The translations under genes and the position numbers were made by a program. Of a DNA stretch of 11,506 nucleotides, positions 1 to 6,472 are shown one piece after another; position 1 is the first letter of the stretch; every line of letters starts with the position of its first letter. This DNA comes from JANNGZ01 sp031404155 (GTDB lineage Bacteria > Pseudomonadota > Gammaproteobacteria > Burkholderiales > Burkholderiaceae_C), in contig JANNGZ010000209.1 of the NCBI GenBank assembly GCA_031404155.1, forward strand, positions 1-11,506. Direction: 5' to 3'. The notes below the pieces were generated by a model that was not told the DNA's origin, did no database searches, and saw only the letters and a program-made list of their open reading frames with translations.

Positions 1-207
1 GCGCCGGCCGGCACGCCCAAGGCCATCGTCGCGCAACTGCAGGCCGCGGTGGCCAAGGTGCTGGACGCGCCGGACACGAAGGAAAAGCTCGCCGCCGTCG
101 GCTGCGAACCCTTCACGAGCACGCCCGAGCAGTTTGCCGCGCTGATCAAGGACGACCTGCCCAGGTGGGCCAAGATCGTCAAGGACAGCGGCGCAACGGT
201 TGATTGA
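1..207 (+). CDS. Bug/TctC-family tripartite tricarboxylate transporter substrate-binding receptor, C-terminal end (partial)
   Basis: The first 68 codons in frame 1 are open to a TGA at 205-207, and the gene begins before the window. The segment carries the usual end of Bug receptors: APAGTPKAIVAQL near the left edge, then a helix with LDAPDTKEKLAAVG, then TPEQFAALIKDDLPRWAKIV and a short tail ending GATVD. Bug proteins are periplasmic Venus-flytrap receptors of betaproteobacteria that bind carboxylates and similar organic acids for tripartite (TctAB) carriers; many act without a dedicated carrier. The signal peptide and ligand pocket lie outside the window, so the ligand cannot be judged from this piece. 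It ends 10 nt before the CoA-transferase start, which suggests co-transcription and a ligand related to the downstream CoA-linked pathway. The family call is firm; the ligand is unknown. Confidence 0.9.
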   Translation, partial: APAGTPKAIVAQLQAAVAKVLDAPDTKEKLAAVGCEPFTSTPEQFAALIKDDLPRWAKIVKDSGATVD

Positions 208-217
208 GGGAAGGCAC

Positions 218-1414
218 ATGCAAGCAGGAGCTTTGGACGGCCTGAAGGTCGTCGAGATGGGCCAGTTGATTGCCGGCCCGTTCGCCGGCAAGACGCTCGG
301 CGAGTTCGGTGCCGATGTGATCAAGATCGAGGCGCCCGGCGCGGGCGACCCGCTGCGCAACTGGCGGCTGATCCAGGACGGCACCTCGGTGTGGTGGCAG
401 GTCCAGTCGCGCAACAAGCGCTCGATTGCGCTCGACCTGCGCAGCAAGGAGGGCCAGGACATCGCGAAGAAGCTGATCGCGCAGGCCGACGTGCTGATCG
501 AGAACTTCCGCCCCGGCACGCTGGAGGGCTGGGGCATGAGCTACGACGAGCTCTCGAAGATCAACCCCGGGTTGGTCATGCTGCGCATCAGCGGCTACGG
601 GCAAACAGGGCCTTATCGCGACCTGCCGGGCTTCGGCTCCATCGGTGAAGCCATGGGCGGCCTGCGCCATCTCACCGGCGAGCCGGGCCGCGTGCCGGTG
701 CGCTGCGGCATCTCCATCGGCGACACGCTGGCGGCGCTGCACGGCACGATCGGCGTGCTCACCGCGTTGTACCACCGCAAGGTCAATGGCGGCATGGGCC
801 AGGTCATCGACGTCGCGCTGCACGAGGCGGTGTTCAACGTGATGGAGAGCCTGATCCCCGAGTACAGCGCCTTCGGCGTCGTGCGCGAGCCCGCGGGCAG
901 CGCGCTGCCGGGCATCGCGCCGAGCAACGCCGACCGCTGCAGCGACGGCGGCGTGGTGCTGATCGCCGGCAACGGCGACAGCATCTTCAAGCGCTTGATG
1001 ACGGCCATCGGCCGCGACGACCTCGGCAACGACCCGGCATTGGCCGATAACGCCGGCCGCGTCAAGCGGGTGGCTGAACTCGACGCCGCCATCGAGGCCT
1101 GGACGCTGCAGCAACCGACGGCCGACGTGCTGGCGGTACTGGGCGAGGCCAAGGTTCCCGCCGGACGCGCATACACCGCGAAAGACATCGTTGAGGACCC
1201 GCACTACCGGGCACGCGAGATGGTGCTCAAGCAGCAGACGCGCGATGGTCACGAGATCGATGTGCCGGGCGTCGTGCCCAAGCTGCTGGGCACGCCGGGC
1301 AGCGTGCGCTCGTCGGCACCGAAGCTCGGCGACGACACCGACGCGGTGCTCGGCGAGATCGGTTTCTCCGGCAACGACATCGCCGCGCTGCGCGGCAGGA
1401 AGGTGGTGGCATGA
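218..1414 (+). CDS. Family III CoA-transferase (CaiB/BaiF family)
   Basis: A 398-residue protein, the normal length for cytosolic family III CoA-transferases, which move CoA from a donor such as succinyl-CoA to a carboxylic acid through an aspartyl-CoA thioester. The N-terminal Rossmann-like part shows LDGLKVVEMGQLIAGPFAGK and GADVIKIE. The middle shows NKRSIALDL and the ISGYGQTGP segment. The catalytic Asp is D169 in GISIGD, exactly the number of Asp169 in formyl-CoA transferase. I chose ATG 218 over an in-frame TTG at 200 because an AGGGAAGG ribosome binding site lies at 207-214 and conserved sequence begins just after. The gene follows a Bug receptor by 10 nt and its stop overlaps the next start as ATGA. 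With an HMG-CoA-lyase-type partner, a likely acceptor is a 3-hydroxy-3-methylglutarate- or citramalate-like acid; that is inference from context. Confidence 0.95.
   Translation: MQAGALDGLKVVEMGQLIAGPFAGKTLGEFGADVIKIEAPGAGDPLRNWRLIQDGTSVWWQVQSRNKRSIALDLRSKEGQDIAKKLIAQADVLIENFRPGTLEGWGMSYDELSKINPGLVMLRISGYGQTGPYRDLPGFGSIGEAMGGLRHLTGEPGRVPVRCGISIGDTLAALHGTIGVLTALYHRKVNGGMGQVIDVALHEAVFNVMESLIPEYSAFGVVREPAGSALPGIAPSNADRCSDGGVVLIAGNGDSIFKRLMTAIGRDDLGNDPALADNAGRVKRVAELDAAIEAWTLQQPTADVLAVLGEAKVPAGRAYTAKDIVEDPHYRAREMVLKQQTRDGHEIDVPGVVPKLLGTPGSVRSSAPKLGDDTDAVLGEIGFSGNDIAALRGRKVVA
1397..1403 (+). promoter_or_regulatory. Ribosome binding site for the lyase gene
   Basis: AGGAAGG sits inside the last codons of the CoA-transferase, 7 nt before ATG 1411. 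It is the only convincing Shine-Dalgarno near the lyase start and is the main reason to accept the long, repeat-encoded N terminus over GTG 1498 or ATG 1528. Confidence 0.6.
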
Positions 1415-2463
1415 GCCCCGCACGGCCGCCCGAAGGGGCTCAACTCCCGCTCGGCGGGACGGCGCGCAGCGCCAAGGGTGCACCAGAGCACGCGAACGTG
1501 TGGGACGGGGCGCGGCAACGCATTTATATGCAGGAGGTCGGACCGCGCGACGGCCTGCAGGTCGAAGAGCGCTTCGTCCAGACCGAAGAGAAGATCGCCC
1601 TCGTCAATGCGCTGTCGGACGCTGGACTCGTGAAGATCGAGGTCACGTCGTTCGTGTCGCCGAAGGCGATTCCGCAACTGCGCGACGCCGAGATCGTGCT
1701 GCGCGAGATCCACCGCGTGCCGGGTGTTGTCTATACCGCGCTGGTGCCCAATTTGCGGGGCGCCGAGCGCGCCATCGAGTCGAAAGCCGACGAGCTGAAC
1801 CTGGTGATGTCGGCCAGCAGCAGCCACAACCTGTCCAACCTGCGCATGACGCAGGCGCAGAGCTTCGCCGCGCTGTCCGAGGTAGCGACGGTCGCGAAGA
1901 AGGCGGGCGTCAAGGTCAACGTCTCGCTGTCGTGCACCTTCGGTTGCCCGATGGAAGGCGACGTAGTCGAGAGCACGGTGATGGACTGGTGCGCGCGCTA
2001 CGTCGATGAACTGGGCGCCGACGGCGTGACGCTGTGCGACACCACCGGCATGGCGTACCCGACGCAGGTGGCAAGGTTGACACGTGCCTTCCGCGAGCGC
2101 TGGCCGGCAATGCAGATGACGCTGCACTTTCACAACACGCGCGGCATGGGGCTGGCCAACGTGCTGGCCGGCATCGATGCCGGTGCCGACCGCTTCGACG
2201 CGTCGTTCGGCGGCATCGGCGGCTGCCCGTACGCACCAGGCGCCACCGGCAACGTCTGCACCGAGGAGATCGTGCACGCGCTCGACCTGATGGGCTACGA
2301 CACCGGCGTCGACCTGACGCGACTGCTCGCCGCCAGCCAGCGGCTGCCGGCGCTGATCGGCCACGACATTCCGAGCCAGCTGGTGAAGGCCGGACGCCGG
2401 CTCGACCTGCATCCGCCGCCGGCCGACTTCGAGCAGATCCGTGCCCGTGCCCAAACACGCTAA
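1411..2463 (+). CDS. Hydroxymethylglutaryl-CoA lyase family protein
   Basis: A TIM-barrel lyase of the HMG-CoA lyase/DRE-TIM family, which cleaves 3-hydroxy-3-methylglutaryl-CoA (or a relative such as citramalyl-CoA) into acetoacetate plus acetyl-CoA or equivalent. It has 350 residues if started at ATG 1411. Visible active-site features: EVGPRDGLQ with R46 and D47, E77 in KIEVTSF, the metal-binding pair H239 and H241 in TLHFHNT, and the signature GGIGGCPY with the active-site C272. These match human HMGCL R41, D42, E72, H233, H235 and C266 with near-constant offset. The first 30 or so residues are not conserved and are encoded by a palindromic repeat, so the folded enzyme probably begins near residue 36. 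Start choice: ATG 1411 has AGGAAGG upstream and overlaps the previous stop; GTG 1498 or ATG 1528 would give a more usual N terminus but lack a clear ribosome binding site. Exact substrate unproven. Confidence 0.92.
   Translation: MSPARPPEGAQLPLGGTARSAKGAPEHANVWDGARQRIYMQEVGPRDGLQVEERFVQTEEKIALVNALSDAGLVKIEVTSFVSPKAIPQLRDAEIVLREIHRVPGVVYTALVPNLRGAERAIESKADELNLVMSASSSHNLSNLRMTQAQSFAALSEVATVAKKAGVKVNVSLSCTFGCPMEGDVVESTVMDWCARYVDELGADGVTLCDTTGMAYPTQVARLTRAFRERWPAMQMTLHFHNTRGMGLANVLAGIDAGADRFDASFGGIGGCPYAPGATGNVCTEEIVHALDLMGYDTGVDLTRLLAASQRLPALIGHDIPSQLVKAGRRLDLHPPPADFEQIRARAQTR
1412..1473 (+). repeat. REP-like multi-hairpin repeat overlapping a stop codon and read as coding sequence
   Basis: Three hairpins in a row. 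TGAGCCCC (1412-1419) pairs with GGGGCTCA (1435-1442), 8 bp, its first three bases being the CoA-transferase stop codon. CCCGC/GCGGG (1446-1450, 1454-1458) has a 3-nt loop. GGCGC/GCGCC (1461-1465, 1469-1473) has a 3-nt loop. The layout resembles the GC-rich intergenic palindromes common in Burkholderiales chromosomes. Here the segment also encodes residues 1-21 of the lyase extension, rich in Pro, Gly, Ala and Arg and unlike any enzyme core. Confidence 0.7.
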
Positions 2464-2597
2464 CCCGGCGCTGACCAGCGCAGGCGTCGTGCCAGAACCA
2501 ACCCGACCGTTGCGCTGATGACCGTGGCGAGGAGCACGAGCGCACTACCCAGGTCGAGACGGGATCGCGTCGCCTCAAGAAGAGGTGTAGACGACAT
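2460..2597 (-). CDS. Possible 45-residue single-pass membrane peptide, or C-terminal scrap of a membrane protein
   Basis: On the minus strand, ATG 2597 to TAG 2460-2462 gives 45 residues with a strong hydrophobic run (LGSALVLLATVISATVGLVL) followed by ARRLRW, a typical transmembrane helix with a positively charged stop. The stop overlaps the lyase stop convergently. No good ribosome binding site is seen before the ATG. In this GC-rich context the ORF could be chance, and I do not recognise the sequence. It could equally be the last helix of a lost transporter. Low confidence. Confidence 0.2.
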   Translation of the reverse strand: MSSTPLLEATRSRLDLGSALVLLATVISATVGLVLARRLRWSAPG

Positions 2598-2719
2598 TGA
2601 AAGCCGTACATAGCCGGCAAGCGGATCGCCGCTCGCGCCGCGAGCCTGGTCGCTCCCCTTACGGGCGCGGCCGGTATCAAGGAGGTCGACGTCATTCGCC
2701 TCGACGGCGATCGGCGATT

Positions 2720-2733
2720 CGGTTCGCGAACCG
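2720..2733. repeat. 14-bp perfect palindrome CGGTTCGCGAACCG
   Basis: A perfect self-complementary site with a central TTCGCGAA core. It could be an operator half-site pair, a methylation or restriction site cluster (it contains NruI-type TCGCGA), or chance. No promoter or gene start lies within reach. Confidence 0.4.
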
Positions 2734-2822
2734 TTCGTTCGAGCATTCGCTCGCTGGTGCGGGCGCGGCGGCTCAAGATGAACCGGCTCGACGCGCATGC
2801 CACTTGGCCGTGCTGATGAAGT

Positions 2823-2851
2823 GAGCGACGGACGAACGCCGTCCGTCGCTC
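2823..2851. repeat. 11-bp stem hairpin at the edge of the ferritin-like remnant
   Basis: GAGCGACGGAC (2823-2833) is exactly complementary to GTCCGTCGCTC (2841-2851) around a 7-nt loop. No T-run follows on either strand, so it is not a standard intrinsic terminator. It sits immediately before the point where homology to a ferritin-like protein begins, so it may mark the deletion junction. Confidence 0.55.
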
Positions 2852-2857
2852 TCCCCG

Positions 2858-3299
2858 GCGCATTACCGCAGCAGCATCGAGCCGGACACGCAGCTCGACC
2901 CGTTGTGGAAGGACGTGTTCCTGTTCCATTGGCGGGAGGAGTCGCAGCACGCGATCCTCGACGAGATGGAAATGGCTGCGCGAGGACGACAAGCTCGACG
3001 CACCGCAGCGCGACCAGGCGGTGAATGAGTTGATCGGCCTGGTCGGCGCAGTCGATGGCATCGTGCAGATGCAGGCCCAGGCCGATGCCGAGTACTTCGT
3101 GCAAGTCGCCGGCCGCGGCTTCGAGGCTGCGCAGGTGCAGGCGATTCGCGCGACGACGCTCGACGCCTACCGCTGGCAGTACATCGCCAGCGGCGTGCAG
3201 GACCCGCGTTTTCTCGAAGTGCTCGGCTGGATGATCAACGCCGAGCACGGCGCTCGCATCAACGCAGCACTCGCGCCGATCGTCGGCGCGGCGCATTGA
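2858..3299 (+). pseudogene. Ferritin-like (diiron-type) protein, N-terminally truncated and frameshifted
   Basis: Two adjacent frames read as one protein. Frame 2 from about 2858 gives AHYRSSIEPDTQLDPLWKDV, then VFLFHWREESQHAILDEME. Frame 3 then continues from WLREDD through NELIGLVGAVDGIVQMQAQ, ending GWMINAEHGARINAAL and VGAAH at TGA 3297-3299. The switch is explained by one extra A in the AAA run at 2970-2972. The EESQHAILDE segment has the E-E-x-x-H pattern of ferritin-like metal sites. The normal N-terminal half, with the first metal-binding helix, is missing. No start codon with a ribosome binding site exists for the 5' part; GTG 3021 could only express the tail. I read it as dead. The exact subfamily is not recognised. 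Confidence 0.7.
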
Positions 3300-3418
3300 A
3301 CCGAGGAGACCGCCATGAAGACACTTGCCACTGGCTTGTCCGTGAGGTTGCAGGCTGCGCAACCGAACGCCGGGTCCGACTCCCGGACTGAGTTTCCCCT
3401 GGGTTCAGGATCACGACA
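3300..3418 (+). other. Leader of the helicase gene containing an orphan gene start
   Basis: GAGGAGA (3303-3309) precedes ATG 3315, which opens MKTLATGLSVRLQAAQPN. The frame then runs into arginine- and proline-rich sequence out of frame under the helicase, so the start looks like the head of a gene whose body is gone. Two neat hairpins with 7-nt loops follow (3346-3364 and 3370-3386). AGGA at 3407-3410 serves the helicase start. No clear sigma-70 promoter was found. Confidence 0.45.
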
Positions 3419-5827
3419 ATGCGGACCATGCCAGCCTCCAGCGCACCGCCAAACGAAGCCTTGCCCCGCGAAGCCCAAGCGCCCGCCGCCAGGGCCTTGC
3501 GGGACGAGCCCCTCCCGTCGGCCCCGCCTTGGAGCTACAGCGTTTCGGTGCGCAGCCTGTGCGAGTTCACCGCCAAGCGCGGCGACCTGGACCGCCGCTT
3601 CACGCCGTCGGCCACCGCGCTGGAAGGCCTGCTCGGCCAGGCCGGTCTGGCGGCGCGCCGCGGCGCCGACTACGAGCGCGAGCTCAGCCTCGAAGGCGAG
3701 CACGAGGCGCTGCGCGTGCGTGGCCGGGCCGATGGTTATGACCCGCGGCGCCATTGCCTGGAGGAGGTGAAGACGATCCGCGGGCAGCCGGACGAGATAC
3801 CGCAGAACCGCCGCGCGCTGCACTGGGCGCAGCTGGAGACTTACGGCGCGCTGTTCTGCCGCGCCCGTGGCCTGGCCGAGGTTCATCTCGCACTGGTTTA
3901 TGTCGACGCGGCCACCCAGTCGGAAACCGTGTTGCGGCAACTCAGCTCGGCGGCCGATCTGGACGCTGCATTCCAGGCGCGCTGCCGGCAGTTCCTGGCC
4001 TGGGCGCAACAGGAGGCGGCGCATCGAATCGCCCGCGATGCCGGCCTGTCGGCGCTGCCGTTTCCGCCCGGCGATTTCCGCCCCGGCCAGCGCGGTCTGG
4101 CCCAGGCGGTGTATCGCGCCGCGCTCAACGGCCGCTGCCTGCTGGCGCAGGCGCCCACCGGCATCGGCAAGACCATCGGCACGCTGTACCCGCTGCTGCG
4201 CGCCATGCCGGCTCGCCAGCTCGACAAGATCGGCTACCTGACCTGCAAGGGCACCGGCCGGATCACGGCACTTGACGCGCTCGAGCGCTTGCGCGAGTCC
4301 ACCCCTGGCCGGGCACTTCGTGTCTTGACGCTGGTCGCGAAAGACCAGGCCTGCGAACACCCCGACAAGGCTTGCCATGGCGACGCTTGCCCCCTGGCCC
4401 GCGGCTTCTACGACCGCCTGCCCGCGGCCCGCGCCGAGGCGGTGGGTGCGGGCTGGCTGGACCCGGCGGCGCAACGCAGCATCGCGCTGCGCCACGGCGT
4501 CTGCCCCTACTACCTGGGGCATGAACTGCTGCGCTGGGCCGACGTGGTGGTGGGCGATGTGCACCACGCCTTCGACCCCAACGGCCAGCTCTTCGGCTTG
4601 GCCCAGGCGCTGGACTGGCGCGTCGGGCTGCTCGTTGACGAAGCCCACAACCTGGTCGAGCGCGCGCGGCAGATGTACAGCGCGTCGATCGGCCTGGCGC
4701 AAATCCGTGCCGCGATGCGCGCCGCCCCGGTCGCCCTGCGTGCGCCCTTCGAGCGCTTACTCAACGCGGTGAGTGAAGCGGCTTCGGGCCAGGATGCCGA
4801 CTACGAGGCGCATGACACCGTGCCCGAAGCGCTGAGCGAGCCGCTGCAGGCGCTGAACGCCGCGCTCGGCGACCACCTGCAGGAGCAGCCGGCGGCCGCG
4901 GGTGCCTCGGCGCCGCTGCTGAACTTCTACTTCGAGGCGCTCAAGCTGCAGCGGGTGTTCGACCGCTTCGGGCCGCATTCGGTGTTCGACATCGAGCGGC
5001 TCGGCAGCGTGGACGATGACCGAAGAGAGGCCCGGTTTTCGGTTCGCAATGTCGTGCCCGGCGCCTTCCTGCGGCCTCGCTTCGCGGCCTTCCACACCGC
5101 CACGCTTTTCTCCGCGACGCTCGCCCCCGAGGCCTACCAGCGCGACCTGCTCGGCTTGCCCGCCAACACCACCTGGGTCGACGTGCCGCCGGCCTTCCCG
5201 CCGGAGCACCTGAGCGTGCAGGTGGCCGACCGGGTGTCGACCCGCTACGCGCATCGGCAAGCCTCGCTCGACGCCGTTGTCGACCTGGTGGCGCGGCAGT
5301 TTGCAGAACAGCCGGGCAACTACCTCGCCTTCTTCAGCAGCTTCGACTACCTCGACCAGGCTGCCACCCGGCTCGCCACACGGCACCCAGCGCTGCCGCA
5401 GTGGCGCCAGTCGCGGGCCATGGACGAAGCTTCGCGGCATGACTTTCTCAAGCGCTTCGCGCCTGACGGGCGCGGCGTCGGCTTTGCGGTGCTCGGCGGC
5501 GGGTTTGCCGAAGGCGTGGACCTGCCGGGCTCGCGGCTGATCGGCGCCTTCATCGCCACGCTCGGGCTGCCGCCGGTGTCGCCGGTGCAGGAGCAGTTCC
5601 GCCTGCGGCTGGATGCCCTCTTCGGCGTGGGCCATGGTTATGCCGACCTGGTGCCCGGCATGCAAAGGGTGGTGCAGGCGGCCGGCCGTGTACTGCGTTC
5701 ACCCGAAGACCGCGGCTGGCTGTGGCTGATCGACGACCGCTACCGGCGGCCCGAGGTGATCGGCCTGCTGCCGGCCTGGTGGCGCATCGGCGAGCGCCGC
5801 GCGGCGGTCGCGCTGGCGCCGTCTTGA
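3419..5827 (+). CDS. PD-(D/E)XK nuclease fused to an XPD/DinG-type iron-sulfur superfamily 2 DNA helicase
   Basis: An 802-residue cytosolic protein predicted to cut and unwind DNA in repair or replication. Residues ~35-215 form a PD-(D/E)XK nuclease-like domain: RGRADGYD with D105, then LEEVKT with E116 and K118. The helicase follows: Walker A APTGIGKT (K251 binds ATP), the four iron-sulfur cysteines C312, C319, C324 and C362 in the XPD arrangement, the DEAH box at 407-410, FSATLAPEAY at motif III/Ia-like position, GGGFAEGVDLPG and motif VI QAAGRVLR (R757, R760). All key residues are intact. Start ATG 3419 has AGGA 8 nt upstream; ATG 3428 is an alternative. Standard E. coli DinG and YoaA lack this N-terminal nuclease, so this is a distinct subfamily. 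It stands alone here: upstream are gene remnants and downstream is a convergent toxin-antitoxin operon. Role is inferred from domains. Confidence 0.93.
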   Translation: MRTMPASSAPPNEALPREAQAPAARALRDEPLPSAPPWSYSVSVRSLCEFTAKRGDLDRRFTPSATALEGLLGQAGLAARRGADYERELSLEGEHEALRVRGRADGYDPRRHCLEEVKTIRGQPDEIPQNRRALHWAQLETYGALFCRARGLAEVHLALVYVDAATQSETVLRQLSSAADLDAAFQARCRQFLAWAQQEAAHRIARDAGLSALPFPPGDFRPGQRGLAQAVYRAALNGRCLLAQAPTGIGKTIGTLYPLLRAMPARQLDKIGYLTCKGTGRITALDALERLRESTPGRALRVLTLVAKDQACEHPDKACHGDACPLARGFYDRLPAARAEAVGAGWLDPAAQRSIALRHGVCPYYLGHELLRWADVVVGDVHHAFDPNGQLFGLAQALDWRVGLLVDEAHNLVERARQMYSASIGLAQIRAAMRAAPVALRAPFERLLNAVSEAASGQDADYEAHDTVPEALSEPLQALNAALGDHLQEQPAAAGASAPLLNFYFEALKLQRVFDRFGPHSVFDIERLGSVDDDRREARFSVRNVVPGAFLRPRFAAFHTATLFSATLAPEAYQRDLLGLPANTTWVDVPPAFPPEHLSVQVADRVSTRYAHRQASLDAVVDLVARQFAEQPGNYLAFFSSFDYLDQAATRLATRHPALPQWRQSRAMDEASRHDFLKRFAPDGRGVGFAVLGGGFAEGVDLPGSRLIGAFIATLGLPPVSPVQEQFRLRLDALFGVGHGYADLVPGMQRVVQAAGRVLRSPEDRGWLWLIDDRYRRPEVIGLLPAWWRIGERRAAVALAPS

Positions 5828-5865
5828 CGAAGCGCGCCGGCACGATGCCATCGGGCGGCTGGTGC

Positions 5866-6174
5866 TCACGCTGCTTGGCGCTCGCGGCTGGCTACTTGGC
5901 GCTCGATGGCGGCGCGAGTGGGCAAGGTTTTGAGTTCGTAGTTGGCCTGAAGGACCAGCCAAGAGGCCGCGTCTCCGCCGAAGTACTTGGCCAGGCGAGC
6001 GGCCGTATCCGCGGTGATGCCGCGGCGTTCCTTAACCACCTCGTGAATTCGCGTCGCGGGCACGCCGAGAGCCCCCGCGAGTGCGTTCACGCTGAGACCC
6101 AGAGGAAGCAGGAAGTCCTCGCGAAGAACCTCTCCTGGATGAACTGGGCGCATACGGTCAACTGGGTGCTTCAC
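5866..6174 (-). CDS. higA: HigA-type antitoxin, XRE-family helix-turn-helix
   Basis: A 102-residue antitoxin that binds the toxin HigB and represses the shared promoter. The N terminus carries the family hallmark MRPVHPGEVLREDFL, followed by a helix-turn-helix (roughly residues 25-60: LSVNALAGALGVPATRIHEV, then ERRGITADTAARLAKYFG) and ASWLVLQANYEL. I chose GTG 6174 because AAGGAG lies at 6182-6187, 7 nt upstream, overlapping the region of the toxin stop codon. A longer reading back to 6294 would overlap the toxin gene and is not family-like. It is downstream of higB on the same strand, the inverted order (toxin first) typical of the HigBA type. It converges with the helicase gene, 38 nt apart. 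Confidence 0.93.
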   Translation of the reverse strand: MKHPVDRMRPVHPGEVLREDFLLPLGLSVNALAGALGVPATRIHEVVKERRGITADTAARLAKYFGGDAASWLVLQANYELKTLPTRAAIERQVASRERQAA

Positions 6175-6181
6175 AGAACGG

Positions 6182-6187
6182 CTCCTT
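6182..6187 (-). promoter_or_regulatory. Ribosome binding site that fixes the higA start
   Basis: Read on the minus strand, AAGGAG sits 7 nt before GTG 6174 and just after the higB stop (6188-6190). It supports a GTG start and suggests translational coupling between toxin and antitoxin. Confidence 0.75.
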
Positions 6188-6466
6188 TCAGTGGTAGTCG
6201 ACGATCTCGACCTGTGTAGGCCCTGACTTCGACCAGATGAAGCAGACTCGCCACTGGTCATTGATGCGAATGCTGTGCTGGCCTTTCCGATCACCCCTGA
6301 GGGCCTCGAGCTTGTTTCCGGGCGGCGAACGCAAGAACTCCAGGGTTTGAGCCGCGTGCAACTGCGTAAGCTTGCGCTCTGCGATCGACGCGAAAGCCCG
6401 AAATCGCTTGACCGACTTCCCCTCGAAAAGTGCCTGTGTGTCCTTGCACTTGAACGAGAGGATCAT
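6188..6466 (-). CDS. higB: HigB-type toxin, RelE/ParE-superfamily mRNA interferase
   Basis: A 92-residue toxin expected to cleave mRNA on the ribosome, neutralised by HigA. The core is NKLEALRGDRKGQHSIRIND, then QWRVCFIW, ending VEIVDYH. Length, R73 and the C-terminal D90-Y91-H92 coincide with residues described as functional in Proteus vulgaris HigB, so the toxin looks intact. ATG 6466 has no ribosome binding site in front of it; instead a -10 box ends only 6 nt upstream, pointing to a leaderless message. The stop is 13 nt before the higA start. The gene sits among truncated accessory genes, as expected for a mobile or island-borne module. Confidence 0.93.
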   Translation of the reverse strand: MILSFKCKDTQALFEGKSVKRFRAFASIAERKLTQLHAAQTLEFLRSPPGNKLEALRGDRKGQHSIRINDQWRVCFIWSKSGPTQVEIVDYH

Positions 6467-6472
6467 GTGGCG

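Larger units (their letters stand above)
2598..2857. other. Intergenic stretch without a supportable gene
   Basis: Between the lyase and the ferritin-like remnant no frame reads as a convincing protein. Frame 3 (2601 to about 2812) is open and contains AAGIKEVDVIRLDGDRRF followed by an Arg-rich tail. It looks faintly protein-like, but it has no start codon with a ribosome binding site and I recognise no family. The stretch contains a 14-bp perfect palindrome and an 11-bp hairpin, listed separately. Confidence 0.5.

Noticed and set aside
179..1483. Long minus-strand open frame opposite the CoA-transferase (and similar long antisense frames at 1249-2454, 3167-4702, 4757-5665 and 9709-11061)
   Set aside because: These are antisense shadows produced by the high G/C third-position bias of the real plus-strand genes. 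Their translations are rich in His, Arg, Ala and Gln, with no domains, signal peptides or ribosome binding sites.
2823..2851. Intrinsic transcription terminator
   Set aside because: The stem is strong, but neither strand has the T-run a rho-independent terminator needs. The same applies to 11204-11230 and 9811-9829.
3325..3395. Possible tRNA gene
   Set aside because: An anticodon-like arm and a T-arm-like hairpin are present, but the acceptor stem does not pair, the anticodon loop lacks T33 and the D arm is poor.
5866..6294. Longer 142-residue form of HigA starting at 6294
   Set aside because: It would overlap the toxin gene by over 100 bases with a Ser/Arg-rich head unlike HigA. The AAGGAG-GTG start at 6174 gives the standard length.
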